From NCBI GenBank assembly GCA_900754445.1, contig CAAECW010000087.1, positions 1 to 14,216 on the forward strand: a stretch of 14,216 nt of DNA, read 5' to 3'. How positions within the stretch are numbered: position 1 is the stretch's first letter; the number at the start of each line of letters is the position of its first letter. Below are positions 1-6,818 of this stretch, piece after piece. The notes below the pieces were generated by a model. It saw nothing but the letters and a program-made list of their open reading frames with translations. It was not told where the DNA came from and did not search any database. The DNA comes from an uncultured Collinsella sp. Its GTDB lineage: Bacteria; Actinomycetota; Coriobacteriia; Coriobacteriales; Coriobacteriaceae. The position numbers and the translations under genes are program-made.

Positions 1-38
1 ACCATTGTGCAATCGCAAGAAGATGACGGGGCGGAATG

Positions 39-2669
39 TCAATCCTGGTCTAACAGAGCCTTAATTAATGCCTCAATAGCGTTTGCCGGCTCTATGAGAA
101 TGTTGTAATCGGGTTGCTCGCTGTCCTCTGCTGAATAAATTTCGTACCCCAACTTGGCGTACGTCTTGAGTCTTTTCTGGTACATGCGGGCGAGCATGGG
201 TATCGACAGGTCAATGTAGTCGAATATCTCAACCTGTTGCTTGCCCTCGTGGCTTCTATGCAGTCTGCCCACCTGCTGCGTTACGCTGCCGTCCCAAGAT
301 ATCGGCGTGGCAATGAAAAGGGTGTCAAGGTAGGACAGATCGAAGCCCTCGCTCAGAAGGCTTTCGGTGGCGACGATGATTCGATGTTCATGCTCAAAGC
401 CGGGAAGACTGTTCAGTATCGCTTTTCTTTCTTTGGCGCCGATTTCTCCGGTTAAGAGTATGGGCTCGTGTCTGCGATCATTAAGCAACCTGAACAGTTC
501 CTCAGCATGCTTTTTCCTTTTGGATAGTATGAGCGGATGTCGACCGTTTGACGCTGCTTCGAGGGCGTCATCGACAATCAATTCGTTTCTTGCCGCATGT
601 GCACACAGCATATCGAGAATCTGATTGAAGCTTGCATCCGGCTCGTAGGCGGATAGCCGAATGCCGGTAAATCTCGGTCGAACGATGCGCTGGATGCCCT
701 GCTGAATTGCCTGCGTTTTTGGATCGATGACATAGCGAAGCGGGCCGCAGAGCATCGAGAGCGCCCGCGTGAGTCCGTCGGAGCGCTCGGGTGTCGCGGA
801 GAGGCCATATATATATTTGGCTGGAGCGGACTTGAGGACGAGCTCGAGCTGTGGCGCGGCAGCATGGTGGCATTCGTCGCAGATAATGAGGCCGTAATTA
901 CGAACAAGGTTCTTAACTATCGGCTCCCCGGTTTGGGAGTCTTTGCCAGATAGCGACTGAAAGGAAGCGACGTCGATAAGGCCGCTGACGGCGGTTTTGC
1001 CCCCTCCGATTTGTCCAATAAGGGGAGGTTGCTTTTTGCTGATTCGTCCTTTTGGCGTTCGGACCGGCTCTCTGGTGTCCGTAATGTCGAGAAATCGTTC
1101 GAGCTGCGATTTCCATTGGGCTATGAGCGCGGTCTTTGGAACAATGACGAGCGCCGGAAGACCAACGGCGGCAATAAGATAAGCTCCGATGACGGTTTTA
1201 CCGAAGCCCGTTGGCGCAGACATGATTCCGTCTTCGTATTCAAGCATCTGGTCGGCGGCAATTTGCTGTTCGGGATGAAGGGTCCCTTTGAATGCCATCT
1301 CAATTGGATTGCCTGTGCTACGTTCGTCTGAATAATGGGCAGTAACGTGGGCTTCTTGAATCAGCTGCTCAAGTTGGGCTTTGCAGCCTCTGGGAATCGC
1401 GACGCGGCCATCTCTAAGTTCGCTGAGGTCTATGAGTCGCGGTTTGCCGAATACTGATTGATGCATAGATTGCGCACGGAAGAACTCCGGGTTGGCAAAT
1501 GTCGCAAGCCTGCGGATTTCCATTTGAGCTGCCGGGCTCAGAGACTTTTCGGGGATGTAGAGCATATCGGCTTGTGTGACGAGCAGGTTCGAGGGGAAGT
1601 CTCGTGGCGTGAGCGGGAGCCGCTTTCGTGGCTTTTGGACATTGCGCCTGGTTTTGTTTGTCGCTGCAGCTGTTGCTATTCCAAGCGGTTTGTTTTTGGT
1701 GTCCTCGATCAGACGATCCACCGTCGCACGCGAGATTAGTTGGATTTGCGAAAGGTAAAGCCATTGGTCGGGAAAGGGCTCGAATCGTTCGTCAACAAAT
1801 ACGCTGTTTCCTTCCCGCTGCGCTTTTCCCTGAAAGGGCAGCGCAATGAGATTTCCAAAGCCGCCTTCAGGAATGGTGGACTGCGCGGGTATCATTCGGT
1901 CAAAGGCTTCGAAGGTGATTGTCTTGTTGAGTGCCGCTGCTTCGGCGATAAGGCAGCTACCGAAATCTCGTGCTGTCTTTGCGTTTATAGGTTCTAGGAA
2001 GAAAAACCAGATATGCGCGCCGTTGCCTGACCTTGATCGCTCGACCGCAGCGTTAATTCCATGGTTTTTTACGACAAGCCTGATAGCGTTTGTCGCTTCT
2101 TTCCAATCGGCTTTGTCAAAATCAATGACAAGGACATTTGTGTTGCAGTCTTTGTCGAGAACATATTGACCTATGACGTCCCGGAGCCTGTCGTCGCTGC
2201 CTTTGAAATGGGCGATAATGGCGGCATCGTTCAGCTCAAGGAATGTGCGGCTGCGACATTCAGCGCATTTAATTCTGTGATGGTTTGCTTTGGGGCAAAT
2301 GCCTGGCTTCCACTCATTTGCGCAGGCGGGTGTATAGCCGATGCCCCCGTCTTTTCTGCGATACCCGTGAGCGTGCACATCTTTGCGGCCGGTAAAAAGA
2401 TTGCGAAAGAGCTCGAGTTTGTCGCGCGCTGGGCTCGCGCTGGTAACGATGCCCTCGGTCTGTGCACGTTCGCCGAAAGATTTGCCGGCTTTGTCCCATT
2501 CTTCGAGTGTTGCGTAACGGATGTCTGGACCGTTGCTACAGATTACGATCTGCTTACGCGGATCTGAAGCGTGGACAACCGTTTTATTGAGTTTGAATAA
2601 GGCGTTCCCGAAAAGGGCGTATTGATGCACGGCGTTGCTCATTTGAATGCCATTCTTGTCAGCGTTCAT
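39..2669 (-). CDS. TOTE-type conflict system protein: AEP primase fused to SF2 helicase
   Basis: An 876-residue protein. Residues ~82-145 hold the TOTE hallmark LFRNLFTGRKDV followed by a cysteine cluster GYTPACANEW...C125...C135-x2-C138, probably zinc-binding. The AEP domain spans ~145-325: motif I VLVIDFD (D183, D185), motif II SGNGAHIW (H219), motif III in EAFDR (D257), followed by the conserved GGFGNLIALPFQG. The SF2 helicase spans ~460-820: Walker A SAPTGFGKT (484-492), DECH box (598-601), SATP (624-627) and motif VI QQVGRLHR (798-805). All catalytic residues are present, so the protein looks intact. Family knowledge: such proteins are predicted NTP-dependent defence or conflict effectors combining primer synthesis with helicase activity; no activity has been shown here. 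The ATG at 2669 is the most upstream possible start, since an in-frame stop lies five codons before it; no clear ribosome site is seen, and M10 (2642) is an alternative. Base composition is less GC-rich than the rest of the window, suggesting transfer. Partner genes would lie before position 1. Confidence 0.87.
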   Translation of the reverse strand: MNADKNGIQMSNAVHQYALFGNALFKLNKTVVHASDPRKQIVICSNGPDIRYATLEEWDKAGKSFGERAQTEGIVTSASPARDKLELFRNLFTGRKDVHAHGYRRKDGGIGYTPACANEWKPGICPKANHHRIKCAECRSRTFLELNDAAIIAHFKGSDDRLRDVIGQYVLDKDCNTNVLVIDFDKADWKEATNAIRLVVKNHGINAAVERSRSGNGAHIWFFFLEPINAKTARDFGSCLIAEAAALNKTITFEAFDRMIPAQSTIPEGGFGNLIALPFQGKAQREGNSVFVDERFEPFPDQWLYLSQIQLISRATVDRLIEDTKNKPLGIATAAATNKTRRNVQKPRKRLPLTPRDFPSNLLVTQADMLYIPEKSLSPAAQMEIRRLATFANPEFFRAQSMHQSVFGKPRLIDLSELRDGRVAIPRGCKAQLEQLIQEAHVTAHYSDERSTGNPIEMAFKGTLHPEQQIAADQMLEYEDGIMSAPTGFGKTVIGAYLIAAVGLPALVIVPKTALIAQWKSQLERFLDITDTREPVRTPKGRISKKQPPLIGQIGGGKTAVSGLIDVASFQSLSGKDSQTGEPIVKNLVRNYGLIICDECHHAAAPQLELVLKSAPAKYIYGLSATPERSDGLTRALSMLCGPLRYVIDPKTQAIQQGIQRIVRPRFTGIRLSAYEPDASFNQILDMLCAHAARNELIVDDALEAASNGRHPLILSKRKKHAEELFRLLNDRRHEPILLTGEIGAKERKAILNSLPGFEHEHRIIVATESLLSEGFDLSYLDTLFIATPISWDGSVTQQVGRLHRSHEGKQQVEIFDYIDLSIPMLARMYQKRLKTYAKLGYEIYSAEDSEQPDYNILIEPANAIEALIKALLDQD

Positions 2670-2869
2670 TGGGATGAGGGTACGTCATTTCAGCTTTATG
2701 AGATATGCGACTTCGATTTTGGTTCGGTAATAGTGGGGTACCGATCCGTGAGTGGCAATTAGCCGGTGCCAAAACGTGCGGCGGCTGTTGTTAAAGGTGT
2801 TTTGGCGGCTATGGGGCGTGTTGGCGGCGTGGGGAGGGGTCCTCGAATGACTCCGTGGTCAAATAACGT

Positions 2870-3059
2870 CAAATATGAGTACTGTTGTTAATGTAGTCTC
2901 ATAACATTTGGTAAGAATAGAATACCAATTCCACATTATTCTATATATCTAACCCACTAAACACGGAATTTTGAGCCTTGGCAAGACGTGGAATTGATCG
3001 GAATGATCAATTCCGGCGAGATTTTGCTGCTACTAATTTGGTGGCGGTACTCATATTTG
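2870..3059. repeat. 190-bp segment bounded by perfect 13-bp inverted repeats
   Basis: The string caaatatgagtac at 2870-2882 is matched exactly, in reverse complement, by gtactcatatttg at 3047-3059. Going inward the arms keep scattered matches, with most differences being C/T or G/A changes, as expected of decayed terminal repeats. No target-site duplication is obvious outside the arms. The left arm is preceded by an overlapping direct repeat of gtcaaata (2859-2866 and 2868-2875). The element is too short to encode a protein; it could be a miniature inverted-repeat element, an end of the island, or chance similarity in AT-rich DNA. Confidence 0.5.
2990..3014. repeat. Perfect 10-bp palindromic stem with 5-nt loop
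   Basis: ggaattgatc (2990-2999) and gatcaattcc (3005-3014) are exact reverse complements around the loop ggaat. The half-element gtggaattg (2988-2996) also has an inverted copy caattccac at 2926-2934. The stem lies inside the 190-bp inverted-repeat segment. It could be a protein-binding palindrome, an attachment-type site or a cruciform; there is no T-tract to make it a terminator. Confidence 0.55.
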
Positions 3060-3082
3060 CCATTTTTTGTCCAGTGGGTACC

Positions 3083-3217
3083 GCGAGGGGCCTGTTCGAC
3101 TGGCTCAACGGCCCGGTGATGGATGCCGGCATGATCAGCCCACTCGATCCAGACCTTGTCCACATCACCGACGACCTCAACGAAGCCGTCGACATCGCCC
3201 TGAGCGGGCTGATGTAG
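3083..3217 (+). pseudogene. 3' remnant of a LOG-family (TIGR00730-like) gene
   Basis: The reading frame ending at the TAG at 3215-3217 encodes GLFDWLNGPVMDAGMISP followed by LDPDLVHITDDLNEAVDIAL. This matches the C-terminal pattern of the TIGR00730/LOG Rossmann-fold family (GfyD.L...l..m...GfI.p.d..l..v.dd.eea), enzymes annotated as nucleoside 5'-monophosphate phosphoribohydrolases and often mislabelled lysine decarboxylases. Only about 42 codons remain of a gene normally ~180-250 codons long; the Rossmann core with the PGGxGTxxE motif is absent. Upstream of ~3083 the frame runs into AT-rich sequence with no family similarity, and composition changes sharply there. I read this as a gene cut by insertion of the island. 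A short open frame starting TTG at 2978 runs through the junction but is probably fortuitous. Confidence 0.62.
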
Positions 3218-3228
3218 GGTAGGTAAAA

Positions 3229-3289
3229 TGGGACGGGGCTAAAAGACTGGTCTGAAACGTTTGATACCAGTCTTTTTAGCCCCGTCCCA
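3229..3289. repeat. Long near-perfect inverted repeat (23/24-nt arms)
   Basis: Arms 3229-3251 and 3266-3289 pair along their full length with a single extra T in the right arm; the outer ends read tgggacgggg and ccccgtccca, and the 14-nt loop contains the palindrome aaacgttt (3255-3262). It sits 11 bases after the stop of the LOG remnant and could act as a bidirectional transcription barrier, though no T-tract follows the stem. The length and ends resemble the other GGGAC-type hairpins in this window, suggesting a dispersed extragenic repeat. Confidence 0.75.
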
Positions 3290-3304
3290 AATGAACTGCT
3301 TCTA

Positions 3305-3371
3305 AGTTGCGGTGGAATAGGGATTGATTGGCGGCTAATAAGCCAAAAACAGTCCCTATTCCACCGCAACT
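3305..3371. repeat. Second long inverted repeat (22-nt arms) after degV-type gene
   Basis: Arms 3305-3326 and 3350-3371 (agttgcggtggaataggg and its complement) pair with one mismatch, which becomes a G-U pair in RNA of one strand. The interior contains a smaller hairpin ggct-aata-agcc (3333-3344). It begins 13 bases past the stop codon of the minus-strand DegV gene, so it probably helps end that transcript, but it lacks the classic trailing T-run. It lies 15 bases from the preceding long inverted repeat, a tandem arrangement unusual for simple terminators. Confidence 0.72.
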
Positions 3372-3384
3372 GATGTGGGCGTCC

Positions 3385-4245
3385 CTAGTGAGTTGGCTGG
3401 TAGCGGGGGCAGTAGCTGATGGCGATGGCGTCGACGCCTACGTGGGTGGCGATGGTGCAGCCGATGGGGCCGGTGCCGGCGTCTACGTAATCCTGACCCG
3501 CGAGTGCCTCGTTGACAAGCTCCTGCTCCTCGGCGGCGCCGGTCGTGAGCACGCGCACGCTGGAGCCCGGATACTCGGCCAAAAATGCGAGGCAATCGGC
3601 CATGGTGTTGGTAACGATGCGCTTGGCACCGCGGCCCTTTTTTATGGCCTTGATCTCGCCCGATTTCCACTCCGGCGAAACGGCCAGGCGAATGTTGAGC
3701 ATTTGCGTGAGCTGGCCGGCGAGCTTGGGCGCGCGGCCGTTCTTAACGAGATTCTCGAGCGTGCGGGGAATCAGCAGCAGGTGGGCGTCGGGCAGCGTCG
3801 CGCGGATCTGCGCCTCGGTCTCGTCCAGGCTGCGGCCGTCCTCGCGCATGGCCAGCGCGTACTCCACCAGCAGGCCCTCGGCGCCCGAGCCGGTGCGCGA
3901 GTCGATGCAGCGCACGTCGAGCTCGTGCGTCTCGGCCGTCAGGCTGGCGTTGGCGTAGCAGGCGGACCACTCGCTGCACAGCGAGATAAAGATGGCGCTA
4001 TCGTGGCCGTCGGCGCGCACGCGGTCAAAGAGTTCCTTGAACTCGCCGGCACTCGGCTGCGAGGTGTGCGGCAGCTGCTCGGAGCCGGCCATGCGGGCGA
4101 CGTACTCTTGGGCGGTAATCTGCACCTGGTCGAGCAGGTCCTCGCCCTCGATAATCACATGCAGCGGAATCACGTAAATGCCGAGCTCTTGGGCGCGGGC
4201 GGGGGAGATGTCCGACGTGGAGTCGGTTATGATGGCAAAAGACAT
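3385..4245 (-). CDS. DegV family fatty-acid-binding protein
   Basis: A 286-residue cytosolic protein of the DegV/FakB family. These proteins bind a single fatty acid and, in Firmicutes, present it to the kinase FakA for phosphorylation; the partner of this copy is not in the window. Diagnostic features: N-terminal AIITDSTSDI (4-13), the TSQPSAGEF segment (61-69) that contacts the lipid head group, the RTLENLVKNGR stretch, and a C-terminal GPIGCTIATHVGVDAIAISY segment containing the family's conserved histidine-glycine. Length is normal. The start is the ATG at 4245, because AAGGTG stands 7 nt upstream; the longer frame to 4302 would add an implausible arginine-rich leader. It is transcribed divergently from the HAD phosphatase. 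Confidence 0.93.
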   Translation of the reverse strand: MSFAIITDSTSDISPARAQELGIYVIPLHVIIEGEDLLDQVQITAQEYVARMAGSEQLPHTSQPSAGEFKELFDRVRADGHDSAIFISLCSEWSACYANASLTAETHELDVRCIDSRTGSGAEGLLVEYALAMREDGRSLDETEAQIRATLPDAHLLLIPRTLENLVKNGRAPKLAGQLTQMLNIRLAVSPEWKSGEIKAIKKGRGAKRIVTNTMADCLAFLAEYPGSSVRVLTTGAAEEQELVNEALAGQDYVDAGTGPIGCTIATHVGVDAIAISYCPRYQPTH

Positions 4246-4301
4246 AATTGCACCTTTCGTTGGGGCGCGACGGCGCCGCCTTCTGAGAGCAAAGTGCGAC
4301 A

Positions 4302-4352
4302 AGTATAGTGGAGTCGTTCCACATTTCTAGGTTCAATTGTTGAATAGTCAAC
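4302..4352. promoter_or_regulatory. Divergent promoter region with overlapping -10-like boxes and small palindromes
   Basis: Between the divergent DegV and HAD genes lies TATAGT on the plus strand (4304-4309), whose overlap on the minus strand reads TATACT (4307-4302). Either would start a transcript 50-90 bases ahead of its gene. No good -35 box is at the expected spacing on either strand. Just beyond are two overlapping small inverted repeats, ttcaa-ttg-ttgaa (4332-4344) and gttga-atag-tcaac (4339-4352), which could be an operator. Confidence 0.35.
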
Positions 4353-4401
4353 AGTTTGAAGTGTCGGTGTGGAAATCGTCAACTGGGGAAGAGGGATGCC
4401 G

Positions 4402-5064
4402 ATGGAGGCGCTGGAGATATGCAAACGGCCGGTCGTGCTGTTTGATTTTGATGGCACGGTGGCCGATACGGGTCGGGCGGTGATGACCTCGACGCGCAAG
4501 ACGCTGGCTGCACGCGGGTTTTCGGAGGCGCAGATGGGTGACCTGCGTCGCATGATCGGGCCGCCCCTGTGGAAGAGTTTTCACGACTTTTATGGCTTCT
4601 CCCGCGAGGAGTCGCTTGTGGTGGCCGACGAGTACCGCGCCTTTTTTGACGAGCTGGGACCGGAGGAGTATCCCGTGTTTGACGGGATCCCCGAGCTGCT
4701 GGATGGGTTGGTCGCCCAGGGCAAGCGCTTGGCCGTGGCGACGTCGCGCATGGAGGCAAAGTGCGTTGACATGGTGGGAGAGCTGGGACTTTCTCAGTTT
4801 GAGGCGGTGGTTGGCATGAATCCGCCGCAGGGGCGCGAGACCAAGGCCGATTCGGTCCGCGACGCGTTGGCGGCCTTGGGTGCGGCCGCGGGCGATGCCG
4901 TGATGATCGGCGATCGCTTTAACGACGTCGAGGGCGCGCACGCGATGAGCGTGCCGTGCATTGGTATCTATTCGGGCGCGGCGGCGCCGGGCGAGCACGA
5001 GGCGGCGGGTGCCGATGCAGTGGTGCACTCGGTGGCCGAGCTTGCTAAACTTTTCGCTATATAG
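4402..5064 (+). CDS. HAD-superfamily phosphatase, phosphoglycolate phosphatase-like
   Basis: A 220-residue soluble hydrolase of HAD subfamily IA with an N-terminal helical cap. Motif I is DFDGT (D15 nucleophile, D17 acid/base), motif II is VATS (S115), motif III is K148 and motif IV is GDRFND (D171, D175 for magnesium). The cap lies between ~22 and 92. The pattern MIGPPLWKSF and the length fit Gph/PpaX-like enzymes that remove phosphate from small metabolites; the actual substrate cannot be read from sequence. The ATG at 4402 is preferred because GGAAGAGGG ends 6 nt upstream; ATG 4396 and GTG 4369 are in frame alternatives. The gene ends 54 bases before pepV, and the two are probably co-transcribed. 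Confidence 0.9.
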   Translation: MEALEICKRPVVLFDFDGTVADTGRAVMTSTRKTLAARGFSEAQMGDLRRMIGPPLWKSFHDFYGFSREESLVVADEYRAFFDELGPEEYPVFDGIPELLDGLVAQGKRLAVATSRMEAKCVDMVGELGLSQFEAVVGMNPPQGRETKADSVRDALAALGAAAGDAVMIGDRFNDVEGAHAMSVPCIGIYSGAAAPGEHEAAGADAVVHSVAELAKLFAI

Positions 5065-5118
5065 GTATTTGATGTGAGGGGCGGGCACGCTCGCCGCTCA
5101 TTGGTAAGGAGGTCGTCC

Positions 5119-6555
5119 ATGAATCAGGTGGAGCAGAGCGTTGCCGAGTATGTCGACGAGGTCTGGGAGGATGTCGTCGCCGATATCGAGCAGCTGGTGA
5201 GTTATCCGTCCGTGGCAGTTTCTGCCGATGCGGAGCCCGGCGCGCCGTTTGGCCGCCCGGTCCGTGACGCGCTCGATTGCGCGCTCGGCATCGCGCAGAA
5301 GCTCGGCTATCAGACGAGCGACGACGAGGGCTATGTGGGAATCGCCGATATCCCGGGCCGCGGCGACAAACAGCTCGCGACTATCTGCCACGTGGACGTG
5401 GTTCCCGCCGGCCCTGGCTGGAACACCGACCCGTTCACCATGGAGCGCCGCGAGGGCTGGCTGCTCGGTCGCGGCGTGATTGACGACAAGGGCCCGGCGG
5501 TATTGTCACTCTACGCCGGCGCCTACTTGCTCAAGCACGGCATTGTTCCGCGCTACACCTTCCGCGCGCTGCTGGGCTGCGATGAGGAAGTGGGCATGTC
5601 CGACGTTCACCATTATCTGGAGAACAACGCAGACCCCGACTTTTTGTTTACGCCCGATGCCGAGTTCCCGGTCTGCAATGCTGAGAAGGGCCAGTTTGGG
5701 GCGACGTTCGTGAGCCCCAAGATCGACGGCGGGCGCATTGTGTCCTGGAGCGGTGCCGAGGCGAGCAACGCCATTCCGTCGCAGTCTATCTGCGAGCTCG
5801 CGATTGCCGCCGATGAGCTGCCGGCGCCGGTCGAGAACGCCGACCGCCTTGAGATCACGACACTCGATAACGGGCATGCGCAGATTTTCGCCCACGGTAT
5901 TGGCGGTCACGCTTCGATGCCTGAGGGCACCATCAACGCCGTCGGCCTGATCGTGTCGTATCTGCGCGAGGCCGAGGACGCGTTTGGTGCACGCGACGAG
6001 CGCCTGCTGACGCCTGCCGAGCACGAGTTCGTCAAGTTCCTGGCCTTTGTGCATGCGGATGCCTATGGTCGCGGCCTGGGTATCGACGCGACGAGCCCAG
6101 CGTTTGGCCCGCTTACCTGCAACGCTGGCGTCATCCGTGTGGCGGATGGCCATATCGAGCAGGTCATCGACGTGCGCTTCCCCGATAGCACGAGTGCCGA
6201 TACCATCCGCGAGCAGCTCGAGCCGCTCGTGGGCCGTTTTGGCGTGACGTGCCGTGTGGGTCGTGCGAAGGTGCCGTTCTCGGTGTCTGCCGACGATCCG
6301 GCCGTGAAGGCGCTTATCGATACCTATAACGAGTTCACCGGCAAGCATGCCGAGCCCTTTGCCATGGGCGGCGGCACGTACGCGCGCAACTTTGCCCGCG
6401 CCGTCTCGTTTGGCCCCGAGGAGACCGGCCTGGAGCTGCCCGCATGGGGCGGCCAGATGCACGGCCCCAACGAGTGCGCCAACGAGGAACAGCTCAAGCA
6501 GGCGCTCAAGATCTATATTGTTGCGATCCTCCGTTTGAATGAATTAGAGCTTTAG
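5119..6555 (+). CDS. pepV: PepV-type M20 dipeptidase (Xaa-His dipeptidase / beta-Ala-Xaa)
   Basis: A 478-residue zinc peptidase of family M20A that cleaves dipeptides in the cytosol, typically those with an unblocked N-terminus including carnosine-like substrates. Metal and catalytic residues are all visible: HVDVVP (H91, catalytic D93), GVIDDKGP (D122 metal bridge), GCDEEVG (E156 general base, E157 metal), FTPDAEFP (D180) and the C-terminal QMHGPNE (H448). The lid-domain histidine of the GIGGHAS motif is H264. Length agrees with lactobacillar PepV (~470). The start at 5119 is decided by a strong AAGGAGG sequence 6 nt upstream; the longer frame from 5074 has none and would add an arginine-rich leader. 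No signal peptide is present. It follows the HAD gene in the same orientation. Confidence 0.93.
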   Translation: MNQVEQSVAEYVDEVWEDVVADIEQLVSYPSVAVSADAEPGAPFGRPVRDALDCALGIAQKLGYQTSDDEGYVGIADIPGRGDKQLATICHVDVVPAGPGWNTDPFTMERREGWLLGRGVIDDKGPAVLSLYAGAYLLKHGIVPRYTFRALLGCDEEVGMSDVHHYLENNADPDFLFTPDAEFPVCNAEKGQFGATFVSPKIDGGRIVSWSGAEASNAIPSQSICELAIAADELPAPVENADRLEITTLDNGHAQIFAHGIGGHASMPEGTINAVGLIVSYLREAEDAFGARDERLLTPAEHEFVKFLAFVHADAYGRGLGIDATSPAFGPLTCNAGVIRVADGHIEQVIDVRFPDSTSADTIREQLEPLVGRFGVTCRVGRAKVPFSVSADDPAVKALIDTYNEFTGKHAEPFAMGGGTYARNFARAVSFGPEETGLELPAWGGQMHGPNECANEEQLKQALKIYIVAILRLNELEL

Positions 6556-6585
6556 GGTTACGCGGTTTTACCAAACCGCGTAACC
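6556..6585 (+). terminator. Perfect 13-bp hairpin immediately after pepV
   Basis: ggttacgcggttt (6556-6568) pairs perfectly with aaaccgcgtaacc (6573-6585) around a 4-nt loop, beginning on the first base after the stop codon. Strength of the stem suggests a transcription end, but the bases that follow (agtcgacg) contain no T-tract, so it may be a Rho-assisted end or an mRNA 3' stabiliser. Confidence 0.6.
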
Positions 6586-6624
6586 AGTCGACGCTGCAAA
6601 CGTCCCCAAGCGGCAATCTGACGT

Positions 6625-6733
6625 TCAATCGTCGGTCGCGTACAAAAGTACGCTTCCCTCCTCTTTCACGTCACCTTGCTCGCTTAGGGGCGTTTTCGCT
6701 GACTTATGCTCAACCTGCGGGGTTTCCAAGGTA
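6625..6733 (-). pseudogene. Possible 3' tail of a lost minus-strand gene
   Basis: Read on the minus strand, an open frame comes out of the inverted-repeat element and ends at the TGA at 6627-6625. Its last residues read SEQGDVKEEGSVLLYATDD, preceded by QVEHKSAKTPL. It has a protein-like composition but no start codon or ribosome site of its own, and I do not recognise the family. It could be a gene remnant, a tail shared by copies of a dispersed repeat, or chance. Confidence is low. Confidence 0.25.
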
Positions 6734-6818
6734 GTCCTTGGGGACGTTCTTAAATGACTAGTCAAACAAGAACGTCCCCAACGACTAGTCGTTTAAGAAC
6801 GTCCCCAACAACTACCTT
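6728..6818. repeat. 36-bp imperfect inverted repeat with three copies of a 14-bp unit
   Basis: Arms 6728-6763 and 6783-6818 match with three differences; both begin or end with aaggtagt/actacctt. The unit ttggggacgttctt occurs at 6738-6751 and, in reverse complement, at 6768-6781 (in the loop) and 6795-6808. Between the units lie the palindromes tgactagtca (6755-6764) and acgactagtcgt (6781-6792). This layered symmetry goes beyond a terminator and is typical of REP-like or miniature mobile elements, or an array of binding sites. It lies ~200 bases ahead of pstS. Confidence 0.8.

Larger units (their letters stand above)
2670..3082. other. AT-rich intergenic segment at the island edge
   Basis: About 410 bases without a credible gene. 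Composition is mixed to AT-rich (2860-3075 especially) in contrast to the GC-rich host sequence that begins near 3083. It must carry the promoter of the minus-strand AEP-helicase gene, but I cannot pick a convincing -35/-10 pair. It contains the 13-bp inverted repeat and palindromic stem listed separately, a smaller inverted repeat TTGGTA...TACCAA (2908-2928), and two similar strings, ggggtaccg at 2735-2743 and gtgggtaccg at 3074-3083, which lie close to the proposed junction and may or may not be related. Confidence 0.6.

Noticed and set aside
1..38. Start of another gene upstream of position 39
   Set aside because: Too little sequence; an ATG on the minus strand at 5-3 cannot be evaluated.
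2061..2567. 168-residue plus-strand open frame opposite the AEP domain
   Set aside because: Overlaps the zinc-cluster and AEP coding region on the other strand and shows no motif or ribosome site.
2978..3082. Short ORF (TTG start) running into the LOG remnant as a real small gene
   Set aside because: The upstream half is AT-rich non-coding sequence with no ribosome site; only the part after ~3083 resembles a protein family, so it is treated as a fusion at an insertion junction.
3229..3371. CRISPR-like array
   Set aside because: The repeats are two unrelated inverted repeats, not regularly spaced direct repeats with unique spacers.
3328..4308. 326-residue plus-strand open frame over the DegV gene
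   Set aside because: Antisense to an unmistakable DegV protein; Gly/Ala/Val-rich and without family features.
5506..6462. 318-residue minus-strand open frame over pepV
   Set aside because: Opposite an intact M20 peptidase with all active-site residues; arginine/histidine-rich shadow.
6795..6808. CRISPR or direct-repeat array built on the 14-bp unit
   Set aside because: Only three units, in mixed orientation with 13-16 nt palindromic spacers; this fits a hairpin element instead.
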